Shown here: in pieces, positions 1 through 10,461 of the stretch
How the letters are laid out: every line of letters starts with the position of its first letter
Numbering within the stretch: position 1 is the stretch's first letter
NCBI GenBank assembly: GCA_964035575.1
Contig: OZ037912.1
Span: forward strand, 620,001 to 684,000
DNA: 64,000 bases
Source: Rhynchopus sp. YZ270_cl-10
Lineage: Eukaryota; Euglenozoa; Diplonemea; Diplonemida; Diplonemidae
Reading direction: 5' to 3'
Program-made: the position numbers and the translations under genes
The notes under the pieces: model-generated
Told to the model about the DNA's origin: nothing
Seen by the model: the letters and a program-made list of their open reading frames with translations, nothing else
The model's database searches: none

Positions 1-37
1 GTTCACGTGGTAGTGCAAGGTTTCTTTTGTTTTGTTT

Positions 38-160
38 AAGATGTGTGTGCACAATGGGCATTATTCATCTTTCAAGTTTTTTTATTTGTTTTTTTGCGTG
101 CCTCCGTCCTTGCAGATGGCGTTTGCACTTTTGCACTTTACCTCTTTTCTTTTGTTGTTT
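38..160 (+). repeat. F2 hairpin plus F3 unit, composite copy
   Basis: F2 consensus is a hairpin: AAGATG and CATCTT close the outer stem, TGTGC and GCACA the inner stem, with the 7-nt loop ACGAGAG. Here the loop reads ACAATGG and the inner stem is weaker. A T-rich tract follows, then a diverged F3 unit (GTGCCTCCGTCC ... GGCGTTTGCAC) from about 104. The rest of 1-863 is T-rich filler without a gene I can support. Confidence 0.6.
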
Positions 161-356
161 TATTTATCATCTCAAAAAAAAAAATATCTTCTAAAATTTT
201 GTTTTGTTTTGTTCTTTTCTTTTCGGTTGCGTGCGGTTGTCTTTTGAAATACCATAATTCGAAAAAAAAATATTGGAACATTCCTGAAACGTGACTCATC
301 GTTATGTGGGTTCATTCCTGTTCATTTTTTCTTTTCTTTTTTGACTTCTTTTCTTG

Positions 357-400
357 TGTGTGTATACATGAAAGGCATATTAGTCTTTCAAATTTTCTTC
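357..400 (+). repeat. F2 hairpin unit, diverged
   Basis: The sequence keeps the GAAAGGCATATTAGTCTTTCAA version of the F2 3' half and is followed by a long T tract. Just downstream (about 447-515) are two perfect short hairpins, GGTTTCCGC/GCGGAAACC and CTCGCT/AGCGAG, that I cannot assign. Confidence 0.4.
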
Positions 401-863
401 TTTTTTTTTGTTTTTTTTTTTGTTTTATACGATCACAGGGTTTCCGCCAGTATCGCGGAAACCCCGGATTATGCGACGAACACAGTGACCCCCCCTCTCG
501 CTGCCATAGCGAGGTTCAAACCTACCTAATTGAAAAAATAAATAGATAACTCAATCCAACCCTATTACCCGATTTTCCCTAAAGAGCAACGTTGCACAGG
601 GGTATTGTCGGGGAGAAGAAGAAAAACGGAACAATGAAATATGGGGGCAATGGAAAAAGAAAATGCTTTCCCAAGTTAACTAAGTGATCATTTATTCACC
701 CGAAAACTCTGCGCTCACAAACAAACGAGGTTTCGGGCATGAAAACGTAAATGGACCAGTTTTTTGGGGCATTTTTTTTCTTCCCCCTTTTTTTTGTTTT
801 GTTCAAATTTGATTGGATTAGAAAGCTGTGTGTATGGGAACCTACCTCTCTGGAGATCAACGC

Positions 864-1058
864 TCTGGCGATCAACGATGGTAATGGCACCCTGTGAGTA
901 GGTTCCTTCATTGGTGCCGAAAGTGTCTACGCGTATACCATGCGCACACGGGTCGACCATCGATGTTACTGTGAACAAACCAGCGTGCCCAATGCAGGCG
1001 TAAGCCTTGAATGGTAAATCATGGAATAACAAGGGATTGATTCTCTCAGATACTGTCG
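864..1058 (-). CDS. Probable internal exon of an unidentified - strand gene
   Basis: On the - strand an open stretch is bounded by a good acceptor (T tract then CTTGTATACGACAG) and a consensus donor (AGAGAG then GTAGGT). The reading between them includes KAYACIGHAGLFTVTS and GAITIVDRQSVDL and looks protein-like, unlike the low-complexity frames around it. Neighbouring exons were not identified, so neither gene ends nor family are known. If real, it is the only host coding sequence seen here opposite to the five + strand genes. The alternative is a decayed gene fragment. Confidence 0.4.
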
Positions 1059-1522
1059 TATACAAGAAAAAAAAAAACTCATTTTGTTTTTGTAATAACT
1101 GTGTTTGATGAGGCACACAAGGGAGATGTGTAAAGGCGCGAAAAATGCCCTTCCACACTCCTGTGTCATTATTTGCAGGGAAAAAACTGTGTACCATGGA
1201 GTCCCAATTCTTTACGTTGACCCCCCTTTGTTTTGTTTTGTTTTTTTATTTCCTTTTGGTATCGATTTTTGAAAATAAGGGTGAAGAGGCCATTTGCATA
1301 AGTGCCTGGTCGTTTTCAAATTTGAATCAATGAGGAAAAGCATTCGGAAGAGGTCCAGGCGGTATAAATGAAAATATATTCATCTTTTTTCAAATATTTC
1401 TTTTGTTATTTTTCTCTTTTTTTTTATTAGGTGAGCGACTCGATAGTGACCTAGATTCATCTTGACTTGCAAACGTTTTCTCTCTCTTTTTTTTTTTTTT
1501 TTTTTTTTTTTTTGTTTTTTTT

Positions 1523-1556
1523 TTTTGTGACTAAGCACGAGAGGCTTATTCATTTC
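1523..1556 (+). repeat. F2 hairpin unit, AAGC/GCTT subtype
   Basis: GTGACTAAGCACGAGAGGCTT keeps the ACGAGAG loop but the inner stem is AAGC/GCTT instead of TGTGC/GCACA. This is a paired change on both sides of the loop. Confidence 0.6.
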
Positions 1557-1628
1557 ATTTTATTTTGAGGGTTATTTCCTTACCTCACGGTGACTGTATC
1601 TATCTCTCTCTCCCTCCCTTCCCACCCG

Positions 1629-1754
1629 ATGGCCTTGTTACCCTGGTATCGAGTAAAAATTGAACAAGCCCAAGCTTCTGATAATAATTTACAAAAGTAG
1701 CACAGAAAAAATGCTTTACGTTACTTACCTACCATACCAGGGTAACAAGGCCAT
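1629..1754. mobile_element. Small TIR element (MITE), 126 bp
   Basis: The ends are a perfect 21-bp inverted repeat (ATGGCCTTGTTACCCTGG at the left, its complement at the right). The interior is noncoding. I see no clear target-site duplication. Confidence 0.7.
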
Positions 1755-1770
1755 TGTTTTATTACGGCGT

Positions 1771-1919
1771 ACTAGTCAGGGGTAACTAGTACTGGAACTA
1801 CTAGTCGTAGCAAATGACTCTGTGCTCAACTAGTCGTGTGACTGGTGGTACACCAGTCACACGACACAGCACTAGACATTTGGACATGGTAGCACTACTA
1901 GTAGTCCTCCTGACCAGTC
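1771..1919. mobile_element. Small palindromic element with ACTAGT motifs
   Basis: The ends ACTAGTCAGG and CCTGACCAGT are imperfect inverted repeats. An internal hairpin CGTGTGACTGGTG/CACCAGTCACACG lies at the centre. It abuts the preceding MITE. Confidence 0.55.
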
Positions 1920-1994
1920 TGCCGTGCACCTCTCTCTTCTCTCCCGCGAGCGACGATCACCTAAAAAAAAAAAAACTATAGTGGATAAAAAACT

Positions 1995-2050
1995 TATAGT
2001 GGAGCACACTCTAGGGTGGCTACACTAATACAACCAAGTTTTCAAAAAAA
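1995..2050 (+). repeat. F1 unit, full copy
   Basis: F1 folds as TAGTG, AGC and CAC pairing with GTG, GCT and CACTA around the loop TCTAGG. An invariant tail ATACAACCAAGTTTTC and poly(A) follow. Here all parts are present. Confidence 0.75.
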
Positions 2051-2426
2051 CTACTTTTTCACCGTACTTACTTCTCCTTTTTTTTCCTTTTTTTCCCCCT
2101 CTCTTTTCTTTTACATGCCCCTTCTTTCTCTGACTGAGGAGAAGGGGTCTTCGGACCCTGGCCGCACGAGGTTTATTAGTTTTTTTTTTAGCAGGTCAGA
2201 GGATTAGCCGAAACCTGCAAAAATTTCCTCTTTTCCCCCCTCCTTTTTTTCTCTTGAAACCTTCTCTTAGTTCGGAGATCGTGAAGAAGTCGTAATCTCA
2301 AACAAAGTCACATCCGTTCTCTTTGGCTTGATGTCTACAACACTAAGAAAAATAATACCAAACACAAAAAAAAGAGAAAAAAAGTAAATAAGGGCAAACA
2401 CCCTGCAAAGAAGTCCAAAAATAATA
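2051..2426. other. Intergenic, nothing assigned
   Basis: T-rich sequence with short frames only; no gene, repeat end or structured RNA recognised. Confidence 0.5.
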
Positions 2427-2478
2427 TATAGTGGAGTTCATCCTCGGGTGTCTACACTAATACAACCAAGTTTTCAAT
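2427..2478 (+). repeat. F1 unit, TTCATCCTCGGGTG subtype
   Basis: Same outer stem TAGTG/CACTA and same tail as other F1 copies, but the inner stem is CATC/GGTG around CTCG instead of CAC/GTG around TCTAGG. Both sides changed and pairing is kept. Confidence 0.75.
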
Positions 2479-2785
2479 AATAAAAAAACCTCCTAAGCAC
2501 CCATTCAAAACCCCCCCTGCCACCACCACCTACCCGCCTTATGGCACGATCTCCCCGACAAGCCACTTTCCTTTTTTTTTTGCAAAAGGGAGACCTTTTT
2601 AGAAAAAGCAAAAGTGGCCATCTGGAGAAGTGCTAAAGGAAAAAGGGTTGTTGTGTGTGCGCGAAGAGAAAAATGGGTGTTTAGTTTGTTTGAACGCAAA
2701 TCAAAGATGTTATGTGTGTGGACAGAGGTGCTTCCCTTGGGGAGAATGTGTTTGACATTCCAACAGGGGATTATATAGTGGGGTA

Positions 2786-3304
2786 AAACTCGGTCAGCCT
2801 GACCGAGTTTACAGCAAGCCTTAACTAAAACTCGGTCAGGCCAAATAAAAATAAAAAAAATGATAAATCTTGGGGGAAAAAAATCGGTTTCTTTGGTACC
2901 TCACACGAGCCTCTGAGAGTGACCAGAAATGGCCTCATGAACAAAGTGACCCCGTCACAGGCAGAACGCGACTCGATTGGTCAAACGCCGAAGGAAAACG
3001 AAGCATGCAGCACGACGAAAATAAAAAAGTAGCGTACCGTGCGCCTGCGGCGCAAGCTTGCAGCCACCCTTCTACGCAATTTTGAAATGTTGCGTACCGT
3101 GGCTTCGCTTGGGTGCCATCATGACCGCCGTTTCTTTTGTGAATGTACTGATAATTCGTGTACCACGTGTGCCTGTCACAAATATAAATGAAGTGCCGAA
3201 CTCCGAGGAATTCTCACATTCCGCCGGAGGCCCCCAACTTGAGCTAAGGTGGGGACCCGGGCGCGCGAAGCGCGCCCGGGCTCGACCGAGTTTTGACCGA
3301 GTTT
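2786..3304. mobile_element. Possible TIR element with ACTCGGTC ends
   Basis: AAACTCGGTC starts the stretch and GACCGAGTTT closes it; both ends repeat the motif. The interior carries short triloop hairpins (GGGCGCGC-GAA-GCGCGCCC; GCGCC-TGC-GGCGC) found in other elements here. No target-site duplication was found, so the limits are approximate. Confidence 0.4.
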
Positions 3305-3371
3305 CAGCGAAAACCCCCAAAACCTATATAATGCCCTGCATTCCAATTTAAGAAAAAAAAAATACTATAGG

Positions 3372-3441
3372 AGATTGCACAAAACTGTGGCAACACAACC
3401 AAGGCAACTATACTACTCCAAACAATTTATCAAAAAAAAGG
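3372..3441 (+). repeat. F4 unit, full copy
   Basis: F4 reads GATTGCACAAAACTGTGG, then CAACACAACC, GGCAACTA and ATTTATC, ending in poly(A). TGTG-GCAA-CACA can form a GNRA-loop hairpin. An F5 unit follows directly. Confidence 0.75.
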
Positions 3442-3459
3442 TTTGAGGATGATCCTGCA

Positions 3460-3552
3460 TCTATACCTTTGAAATTCATTAGCCTTCGGGCGACTTTGTG
3501 TACAGAACCCGTCCTCGGACAGGTGATTTGTCGAAACTACAAAAATAACAAT
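3460..3552 (+). repeat. F5 unit, full copy
   Basis: F5 carries a first hairpin GCC-TTCG-GGC, a second hairpin (here CC-GTCC-TC-GGAC-GG) and the tail GTGATTTGTCGAAAC with A-rich end. Other copies have GGC-TTCG-GCC, a double compensatory change. Confidence 0.7.
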
Positions 3553-3743
3553 TTAAAAAAATGATACATAGGAAACTCCCACTACACACATACAACTCTC
3601 TCGTTGCATTTTTTTTTTGTTTTTTTTTGTTTTTTTTTTTGGTATTTTGAAAAAGCTTTGGTTGTCTATAATGTGTGGACACTTAGAGGATGTGGTGCAT
3701 GCATCTACTTTGTGCGATTGTACAGAGGTTTTTTTTTTCCTCT

Positions 3744-3780
3744 AAAGATTGTGTGCACGAGAGGCACATTATCTTACAAG
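3744..3780 (+). repeat. F2 hairpin unit
   Basis: AAAGATTGTGTGCACGAGAG followed by GCACATTATCTT: inner stem and ACGAGAG loop intact, then a T-rich tract. Confidence 0.7.
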
Positions 3781-4109
3781 GTTTATTATTTTTTTTCTCG
3801 GCAACCGAAGGCTCGTATCATCTCTACCGAAAACAAAAAAAAATGCAACGTTTTTTTTTCTGAGCTTTAAATAGTTTCTGATGACGCTGCTCTGTCTAGA
3901 GCTGTGTGGTGTGGTCTGTGTGTTTCTAGCACCCCCATTCCCTCGTCTCCCCCGTCTCCCACTCGCTATTTCACTATTTCTGCTGGGTATGTAAACACCC
4001 CCTCATTTCGTGACAATATACATCTCTGAAAGTTGGATTTCGTATATTTTTTTCTTCGTCTTTCCCAAAAAAAAAAAAAAAAACGGACCCCTTCCCCCCT
4101 TGGAGTCTA

Positions 4110-4230
4110 CACGGTGACCTTACCAATGGGTTTCAAGAAAATTCACTTTGTAACAAGGTTGTGGCGTCTTACAAAAAAAATAACAAAGACAGAGTTACTT
4201 TGCTTGTTGTCCCAGGGGTAAGGTCATCGC
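4110..4230. mobile_element. Small TIR element with GACCTTACC ends
   Basis: GGTGACCTTACC near 4113 is complementary to GGTAAGGTCATC near 4217. The interior has no frame of note. No clear target-site duplication. Confidence 0.5.
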
Positions 4231-4249
4231 AGTGGTCGCGCTAATTATG

Positions 4250-4868
4250 GGAAAAAATGGGGAAAAAATGGATTTCGGGTACGGAAAAACGTTCCTTGAA
4301 AAGGTTAGCTGGGGAGGCCCGGAAACCCCGTTTTGTGGCATTTCCGGGCCAATCCCGGCTTGTGGTGGGGTATATACGGAAAAATGGACAAAATTTTAGT
4401 GACTTAAATTTTCGCAAAATATGAACCCATACTCGTAAACAAGGGTCATTTTCAGGAAAATTCGGAAAATTCCGAGATTTGGAAGCAATTTTTCTCCTGA
4501 AAATCAGTGGGTTTTCAGCCCCAAAACATACCGCGATTGGAATTTCCGGAATCCGTCCGCGCTGTGGTGGGGTCACTTTGCCGAAATGGCCAATTTTTTG
4601 GTTTTGGTCAAAATCCATGTGGGTAAAGAGGGCCAATGTAAATCCCACAACCAGATTTTCTCTCCCTGATCCTGACGTCTTGCAACATGAAAATGCGCGA
4701 AAACACCGGCATTTGCATTTCCGGAATTCGTCCGTTCTGTGGTGGGGTCAATTTGCCGAAATGGACAAGTTCTTGGTTTTGGTCAAAACCCGTCAGTGTA
4801 AGGTAAAGGGGGCAAGTGTTTGCCTGTAGAAACTGGAAGGGAACAGGCAGCGCCGCAGGCGCACGGTA
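4250..4868. repeat. Dispersed GTGGTGGGGTCAATTTG repeat, two units
   Basis: Two diverged units about 165 bp apart share TTTCCGGAAT, CTGTGGTGGGGTCA and GCCGAAATGG. The same module recurs at about 16160, 53400-53890, 58220-58560, 60230 and 61310-61790, often inside hAT-like elements. The right end holds the hairpin GCGCC-GCA-GGCGC. No coding potential recognised. Confidence 0.65.
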
Positions 4869-5251
4869 ACCAACTTTTTTTTTTTTTTTCCTTTTCTTTT
4901 TTCTCCTCTTTCTTTTGACTTTCCGAGCCAATTGCGTTCCACGGCGGGGTCACATGTATATGCAAGTCCACTATGTGGTGGTCTTACTCAACAATATTAG
5001 AACTTCTGGTTTCTTAATGAAATCCCCGTACTGCAAAAAAAAAACGTTCCTACCAAAACCCCCAAAAATCCCGGGATGAGGGATGGACTTTAGCGCGAGC
5101 CCTGGGTCATCGTTTATATCTTTTTTTTTTTCTCTTGCTGTCATTCTTTTTAAATTTTTTTAAAGCATTTACGCATATTTTTTGTCACCAAACGTGGCTG
5201 CTGCACCGCCGTGGTAGTCTTTTTTTTTAAAAAAGTGAAAATATTTTATTT

Positions 5252-5290
5252 CGAGGTGACGAAGTCCGAGAGGCTTCCGTTCATCTTAAA
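5252..5290 (+). repeat. F2 hairpin unit, GAAG/CTTC subtype
   Basis: AGGTGACGAAGTCCGAGAGG then CTTCCGTTCATCTT. The stem is rebuilt as AGGTGA/TTCATCTT and GAAG/CTTC. Confidence 0.6.
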
Positions 5291-5607
5291 AAGCTATTCT
5301 ATGATTTTTTTTTTGTTCAAAAGCACTTCCTCAAGAGATGCAAACCTTCGTTCATAAATATGTTAGGGCATACGGCTCGCAAACCTCTGTACACCCAAAG
5401 CATATTTCTCGGTTGTGTAATATGGTTCAATCCACACCCCCTTCTAAATAGAGAACCCGCCAAAAAAAAAAAAAAATACCCCCCCTCCCAGTATATCACT
5501 GAACACACGAAAGATAAAAGAAAACTGCACCAACTCCCTTCCTTTGTTGTCATCTTTGCAGCTTATTTTCTTCAGGTTGATTTCACTGTTAATTTATTTC
5601 GGGGGGG

Positions 5608-5638
5608 AAAGATGTGCACGAGAGGCACATCCGTCTTG
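5608..5638 (+). repeat. F2 hairpin unit
   Basis: AAAGATGTGCACGAGAGGCA then CATCCGTCTT: loop and inner stem as in the consensus, slightly shortened outer stem. Confidence 0.65.
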
Positions 5639-6003
5639 ATTGCGCCGGGGTTGGCCAGCGCCAAGGTACGGTAGTCACTCTGAGGATTAGGAACAGCATC
5701 TATACGTCCACAGGGGTGCAAAAGGCGTTGTTGTGGGTCCTGGGTTGTTTTTTTCCTCTTTTCCGCCGTCGTCGTCCACCTAATCAGTGTTGAGACACCT
5801 CATCTCATCTTATCTTATCTTATCTTCGATACACTCCTTTAGGCAAATCTCCTTTTACCCCCCACTCCTAACACCCCAACAACCCAACACCCCAACAGGG
5901 TATCGCCTTTTTAAAAAAAGCACACAAAATCATCCCACCGCTTCTCCCGGACCGTCCGCAGGCTTCTGGGGGTGTGTGTCCACCACCACTACCACCACCT
6001 ACC

Positions 6004-7752
6004 ATGCCCTCCACCACCCACCGCCTCCTCCCGGTTGCCCCTGCAGTGCTGCTCTCGGTGCTCCTCGCGGTGATGGTACTTCCTGGGGTGGTGTTCGGGG
6101 ACAATACCACATGCGACCACAGCATTGTCACCATCCCTGGTCTGGGCGCCTTGCAAGGCACAACGCTCATGGGAGGAGGGGATGTGGAGTTGCGTGCGTT
6201 CTATGGAGTGCCTTATGCGAAGCCTCCTGTGGATACGTTGAGATGGGCTGCACCAGAGGACCCTCTTCCATGGGAGGGGACACGGAGTGCAGAAAGCTTT
6301 GGGGCGACCTGTGCAGGGTCGGGCTGTACTAATGCGACAACGCGCGAGAATGAGTCGGAGGATTGCCTATTTTTGAATATCTTCACCCCATCTGGGAAGG
6401 TGCCACCACCGCTCGCCCCTCCGCTTCTCCCAGTGTTGGTTTACATTCACGGAGGCGCCTATTCGAGCGGATGTGGTGATCTGTACGCAGTTCATAACAT
6501 TGCTGCAGCAAGCATCAAAGCGGGCAAACCAATTCTGACAGTGTCATTGAACTATCGTCTCAACTTTTTTGGGTTTCTCGCATCAGAGTCAATGAGGAAA
6601 GAAGGGGAGGCAGTGGGGAATTATGGGTTGCTGGATCAGCGGAAGGCGTTGGAGTTTGTGAATAAATACATTTCGCTTTTTGGAGGCGATCCGCACGACG
6701 TTACCATTCAAGGAGAAAGCGCGGGGGCCGGTTGCGTTGCGTCGCATCTTACCATGGAGAAGTCATACTCCACCTTGTACACGAATGGCAGGCTCTTCCA
6801 CAGGGCGATAGGAGAAAGCGGTCTGGGTGCCATGTGGAATGCCAAGCCCATGTCCGAGGCAGAAAAGGTGTTCAAAAATATTACTACAGAGCTTCTGTGC
6901 GAAAGGGCCTCGGATGTGATGGAATGTCTCCGGGACAGATCGGTTGGTGAGTTTATGGATCTACTGCCGTTTTTTCCGGGCATTTCATTTGAGAAATACA
7001 TTCCATTTTCTCCGGTTGTAGATGGCGTAGAAGTCCTAGCAACTCCCTTCACTCTATTCGATCAAGGAAAGCATGCACATCTCCCGCTCATTGGAGGCTC
7101 CCTCAGAGACGAATATTCGTATTTCCTAACCAACACCACGCACCTCCCGAAGGATGCTGACCAGTCTGATTTTGACGCCCTTCTCCTCCCGCTTCTCCCA
7201 GCAAACAGCTCTGATGCGTACCTTTCACGTCTCCACACTGCATACAGTGCCGCAGAATATCAATACCCTGCAGACCTCCGGGAATACTCCCAATGGTGGT
7301 GGGCAGGAATGCGGGCCTTTTCTGACCATGAGTTTAGTTGTCCTAGCAGAAGGGTGATACGGAATATGGGAAAGCAAAAGAATTTTCCTGTTTATACATA
7401 CTTTTTGACGCACCCAACAGCATCGGGGACGTGGGTAGGGGATTCTGGGGAAGACGCCTTTTTGGTTCCCCATGTCAGCGATTTGCCTTATGTGTTTAAC
7501 TGCACATCAACGAATTTCACGGAGTGCAGCTTCAACGTTTCTTCTGAGGCCACTTTGGCGTCGAGGTGGAGTACCTGGTGGGGAGGCTTTGCAGCAGACG
7601 CGGTGCTGCCAGCACCGTGGGAGGTGTACAGAGAGATGGAAGACAATATGCTATCCCTTTCTACAGAGGATGATGGGGGTCTGACTATGCTCTACTCATT
7701 CAGAGCAAATGCGTGCGAGATTTGGGATGAAGTCATGGATTTGACAGGGTAA
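6004..7752 (+). CDS. Secreted type-B carboxylesterase (cholinesterase-like)
   Basis: This 582-residue alpha/beta-hydrolase should cleave carboxylic esters in the secretory pathway, a vacuole or outside the cell; the substrate cannot be told. I start at MPSTTHRLLP because it opens directly onto a hydrophobic signal peptide (about residues 1-32); an in-frame ATG ten codons upstream at 5974 is the alternative. All family landmarks are present: EDCLFLNIF near 119, oxyanion-hole HGGAY, nucleophile elbow GESAGAG with Ser239, acid Glu370 in RDEYSYFL and His490 in PHVSDLPYVF. Several NxT/NxS sites support secretion. Length is normal for the family and the gene is a single open exon. No neighbouring gene suggests a pathway. 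Confidence 0.93.
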   Translation: MPSTTHRLLPVAPAVLLSVLLAVMVLPGVVFGDNTTCDHSIVTIPGLGALQGTTLMGGGDVELRAFYGVPYAKPPVDTLRWAAPEDPLPWEGTRSAESFGATCAGSGCTNATTRENESEDCLFLNIFTPSGKVPPPLAPPLLPVLVYIHGGAYSSGCGDLYAVHNIAAASIKAGKPILTVSLNYRLNFFGFLASESMRKEGEAVGNYGLLDQRKALEFVNKYISLFGGDPHDVTIQGESAGAGCVASHLTMEKSYSTLYTNGRLFHRAIGESGLGAMWNAKPMSEAEKVFKNITTELLCERASDVMECLRDRSVGEFMDLLPFFPGISFEKYIPFSPVVDGVEVLATPFTLFDQGKHAHLPLIGGSLRDEYSYFLTNTTHLPKDADQSDFDALLLPLLPANSSDAYLSRLHTAYSAAEYQYPADLREYSQWWWAGMRAFSDHEFSCPSRRVIRNMGKQKNFPVYTYFLTHPTASGTWVGDSGEDAFLVPHVSDLPYVFNCTSTNFTECSFNVSSEATLASRWSTWWGGFAADAVLPAPWEVYREMEDNMLSLSTEDDGGLTMLYSFRANACEIWDEVMDLTG

Positions 7753-8055
7753 GAAGTTCATTTGAAGGGGTTCTTTTATATTTTTTTTTTTGGCGGTTTT
7801 TGCACTTTCAACGTGTTTTTAGTACCTTTTTTTTTTCAACTCTTTTTTATGATTTTGAATAAAAGAGGAGGGAGAAGAGAGGAGGAGAGGAGGAGGAGGA
7901 GGAGAGGTGTGTGTTAGGTAGGTTGGTATGTCTGAAAAGTGTGTGGGTGGGAGAGGGAGAATAAGAAGGAGAGAGGGGGAGGGAGATAAATGTGTTGAAA
8001 TCAATTCTCGGTCATGTACTGTGTGGGAATTGGAGTTGCCGTTAAAAAAGGGGTG
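7753..8055. other. 3' flank of the esterase gene
   Basis: A T-rich stretch is followed by a purine-rich GGAGA microsatellite (about 7865-7910). No gene seen; it probably contains the 3' UTR. Confidence 0.5.
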
Positions 8056-8130
8056 AAAAAAAGAGTGTGTGTGACCCGGGAGAATCGAACCCGGGACCCC
8101 CGTGGGGTGCTTTCGACCCACTGGGTCAAT
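8056..8130 (-). ncRNA. tRNA-like Pol III unit, degenerate
   Basis: On the - strand a perfect B box (GGTTCGATTC, 8082-8091) lies in a strong CCCGGG/CCCGGG T-arm with a 9-nt loop. An A-box-like TGACCCAGTGGG lies 37 nt upstream and a run of seven T follows, as in a Pol III terminator. TTGACCC/GGGTCAC can form a near-complete acceptor stem and TGGG/CCCA a D stem, which leaves only about 7 nt where an anticodon arm should be. It is either a decayed tRNA or tRNA-derived element, or an unusual armless form. Confidence 0.4.
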
Positions 8131-8218
8131 TGTACTAGGGTGTGTGTGGTGTTTGGTAACTAAAGAGGGGTAATTCTTGCGCAGAATATGGTCCCAAAGG
8201 GTGTGTGTGTTGTTATGT

Positions 8219-8251
8219 TGCATTTTGCATTTTGCATTTTGCATTTTGCAT
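8219..8251 (+). repeat. GCATTTT microsatellite
   Basis: Nearly five tandem copies of the 7-mer GCATTTT. Confidence 0.8.
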
Positions 8252-8544
8252 CCACCTTGTGTGTTGTGTGTTGCATGTTGCATGTTGTGCATATCTTCAA
8301 TATTGCCAGAAACGAAACAAAAAAAGTAGCTTTTTTTAAGAAGGGATACGATACACACGGCGCCACATGTCAGCGTGACATCTCATTTCTGACATGCCAC
8401 GCCGAGACGTCGTGTAGGTCCTTCATAGCCAGCCCCACCCCTTCGTTACCCCCTCCCGTTATAAAAAACCGGTTTTATTTAGGTGTCTAAGCCCTCAACC
8501 TACATTTTGCGGTATACGCGTGTTGTACTAATACAGAAACCAAA

Positions 8545-8590
8545 TAGTGGAGCTCATCCTCGAGTATCTGCACACTAAATACATCAGTCT
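8545..8590 (+). repeat. F1 unit, partial
   Basis: TAGTGGAGCTCATCCTCGAG then TATCTGCACACTAAATACA; the tail is diverged. Confidence 0.55.
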
Positions 8591-9296
8591 CTTACCCCCC
8601 CTTTTTTTGTTGCGATAATCTGCTCAAAAAAGGGTAACCCCCATTATTGCCCTCCCCACCTTCTCCCGCTTTTTAAACACTCCGGGAGGGGGGTGGGGGA
8701 GTTCGACAATAATCCACGGAGCATCAGTGCCCCTTTGCATTCCCATAGGCGTTGTTGGCACATCTCGTGTCTTCTCCCCCTCTTTTTAAGTCGATACTAA
8801 AAGTTACGCACATCGTTTGGTGAAAAATATGGTAACTCGAGTAACAAAGTACAAAAAACAGAAGCTTTTTTCCCCCCACCTTTTGTCCCCCCTTTTTTTT
8901 TAAACTTTTCTTACAAAAGCCCCCTCTTTTGCAAAGAGGAACGCTCTCATTGAAACTTCACCTTGCTTCCCCCCTGACCCCACTCTTTCGAAGACAGAAA
9001 ACACAATGAACAAAAAAGATGAGAGAGTGTGGACCCATAAAATTTTTGTACGAGAGAACCAATGCCCTGCTCTTTGTTGTGCCACATTATCCCCTCCTGT
9101 AAAGCTTCTGCGCTTAAAAAGGATTGGCCTATTCGATGGCGATGTGGAACAGCTTAGCACACAGCCTTTTTCTTTCTTCATTTAAAAAAAGAGACACATC
9201 TTCAAACCCTTCCAATGTTATGCATTTTTCGTACTCTTTTTATCGCAATATATAAATTGAAAATTGCAACTCCTGCTGCAAACCAATAAATAATCG
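8591..9296. other. Intergenic, nothing assigned
   Basis: Mixed C-rich and T-rich sequence; a - strand frame at 8900-9181 shows no recognisable domain and I do not call it. Confidence 0.5.
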
Positions 9297-9398
9297 TCTA
9301 TACCTTCCGTAGTACAAAGGCTTCGGCCAACATTGAAGTACAGACCCCGAATTCTCTCACCTGGTGGGATTACTCGGTGATTCTCGACGCAACAAAAA
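9297..9398 (+). repeat. F5 unit, full copy with long second hairpin
   Basis: First hairpin GGC-TTCG-GCC is a full swap of the GCC-TTCG-GGC stem at 3490. The second hairpin is long: CCGA/TCGG and TCTCACC/GGTGGGA. The tail GTGATTCTCGACGCAACAA runs straight into F1. Confidence 0.75.
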
Positions 9399-9690
9399 TA
9401 TAGTGGAGCACACTCTAGGCATAGTGTGCACACGAGTCGTATTATCGTAATTATCGTATTCGGGATCTGAGCCAAAGATTATCGCATACGACTCGTATAT
9501 TATCGTACACACGATCATGTGTGGAAACCCCGTGTAAAAAAATTATCGTATATTATCGTATGCGATAATATACGATAATTTCATACGATAATATACGATA
9601 ATTATTATCGTATCCGATAATACGACTCGTCTGCACACTATGTTTTAGACTAGGGTGGCTACACTAATACAAACCAAGTTTTCAAAAGAA
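9399..9690 (+). repeat. F1 unit split by an inserted TIR element
   Basis: The F1 5' half ends at about 9418 and its 3' half resumes at about 9646 (CTAGGGTGGCTACACTAATA). The two halves join into an ordinary F1 copy once the insert is removed. Confidence 0.7.
9420..9642. mobile_element. TIR element (MITE) inserted in F1, 223 bp
   Basis: Both ends read CATAGTGTGCA then ACGAGTCGTATTATCG in inverted orientation (about 28 bp, one mismatch). The interior is packed with ATTATCGTA palindromes. The exact target duplication is ambiguous because of TAG repeats at the join. Confidence 0.75.
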
Positions 9691-10228
9691 CAATACAAAT
9701 GAAGGGAGAGGTTGTGGTGAAAACGCACACACCTCGACCTGTTTTGGTGAAGTGTGGTTCTGCTTTAACCCGCCCTAGAAAAAAAGGGAAATGAGTTGAG
9801 TCATTTCCTCAGCATTTGCACGTAATCGATCATACAAAGATAAGAGGATTGAGAAGCGCGAGGGAATGCAGTATACATTACCACACATGAAAAACCCATG
9901 AAGAGAAGAAGAAGAAGCCATTTGAACAACGAACTCCCAACAGAACAAACAAACAAAAAAGCAAAAGGCAAAAACAAAACAACAAAATGGATACACTGTG
10001 CCCTTTTATGTATCCAGTCATATTTTTCTTTGTATTTTTTTGTTTTTGTGCCTGCTACTCTGCAAAAAAAAAAAAATCATTAGTATTCCTCCCCCACGCT
10101 TCGAGCAAAAAGAACAAAAAAGGTGTCCCCATCTCCCCCGAATGAACCCATATTTAGTACGTCTCAGCTCTTGTGATTTTCGCTCGCATTTTTCTGCCTT
10201 TTGGCATACCTCACGTTAAAACACTGCC
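9691..10228. other. Intergenic, upstream of the SET gene
   Basis: No gene recognised; A/T tracts and short frames only. Confidence 0.45.
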
Positions 10229-10461
10229 ATGTCCTCCGCTTCAGAGCTCTACGTTCTGGTGCCTTACAAAGGCTAGCATTGAGTACCCCTTCGCGACGAT
10301 CATTTTCTCAACCTCCACACCCTTCACAACAGACAACACCCCCTCCCCTCTCCTATACGAAAGTGCAACCCCAGGCCGAATCCCCCGAAGGTAGGTGCCC
10401 TTTAGAGACCACCTCCCTGCCCTCAGCCGCGAAGCCAAAGAAGGGACGCAAGCGTGACACC

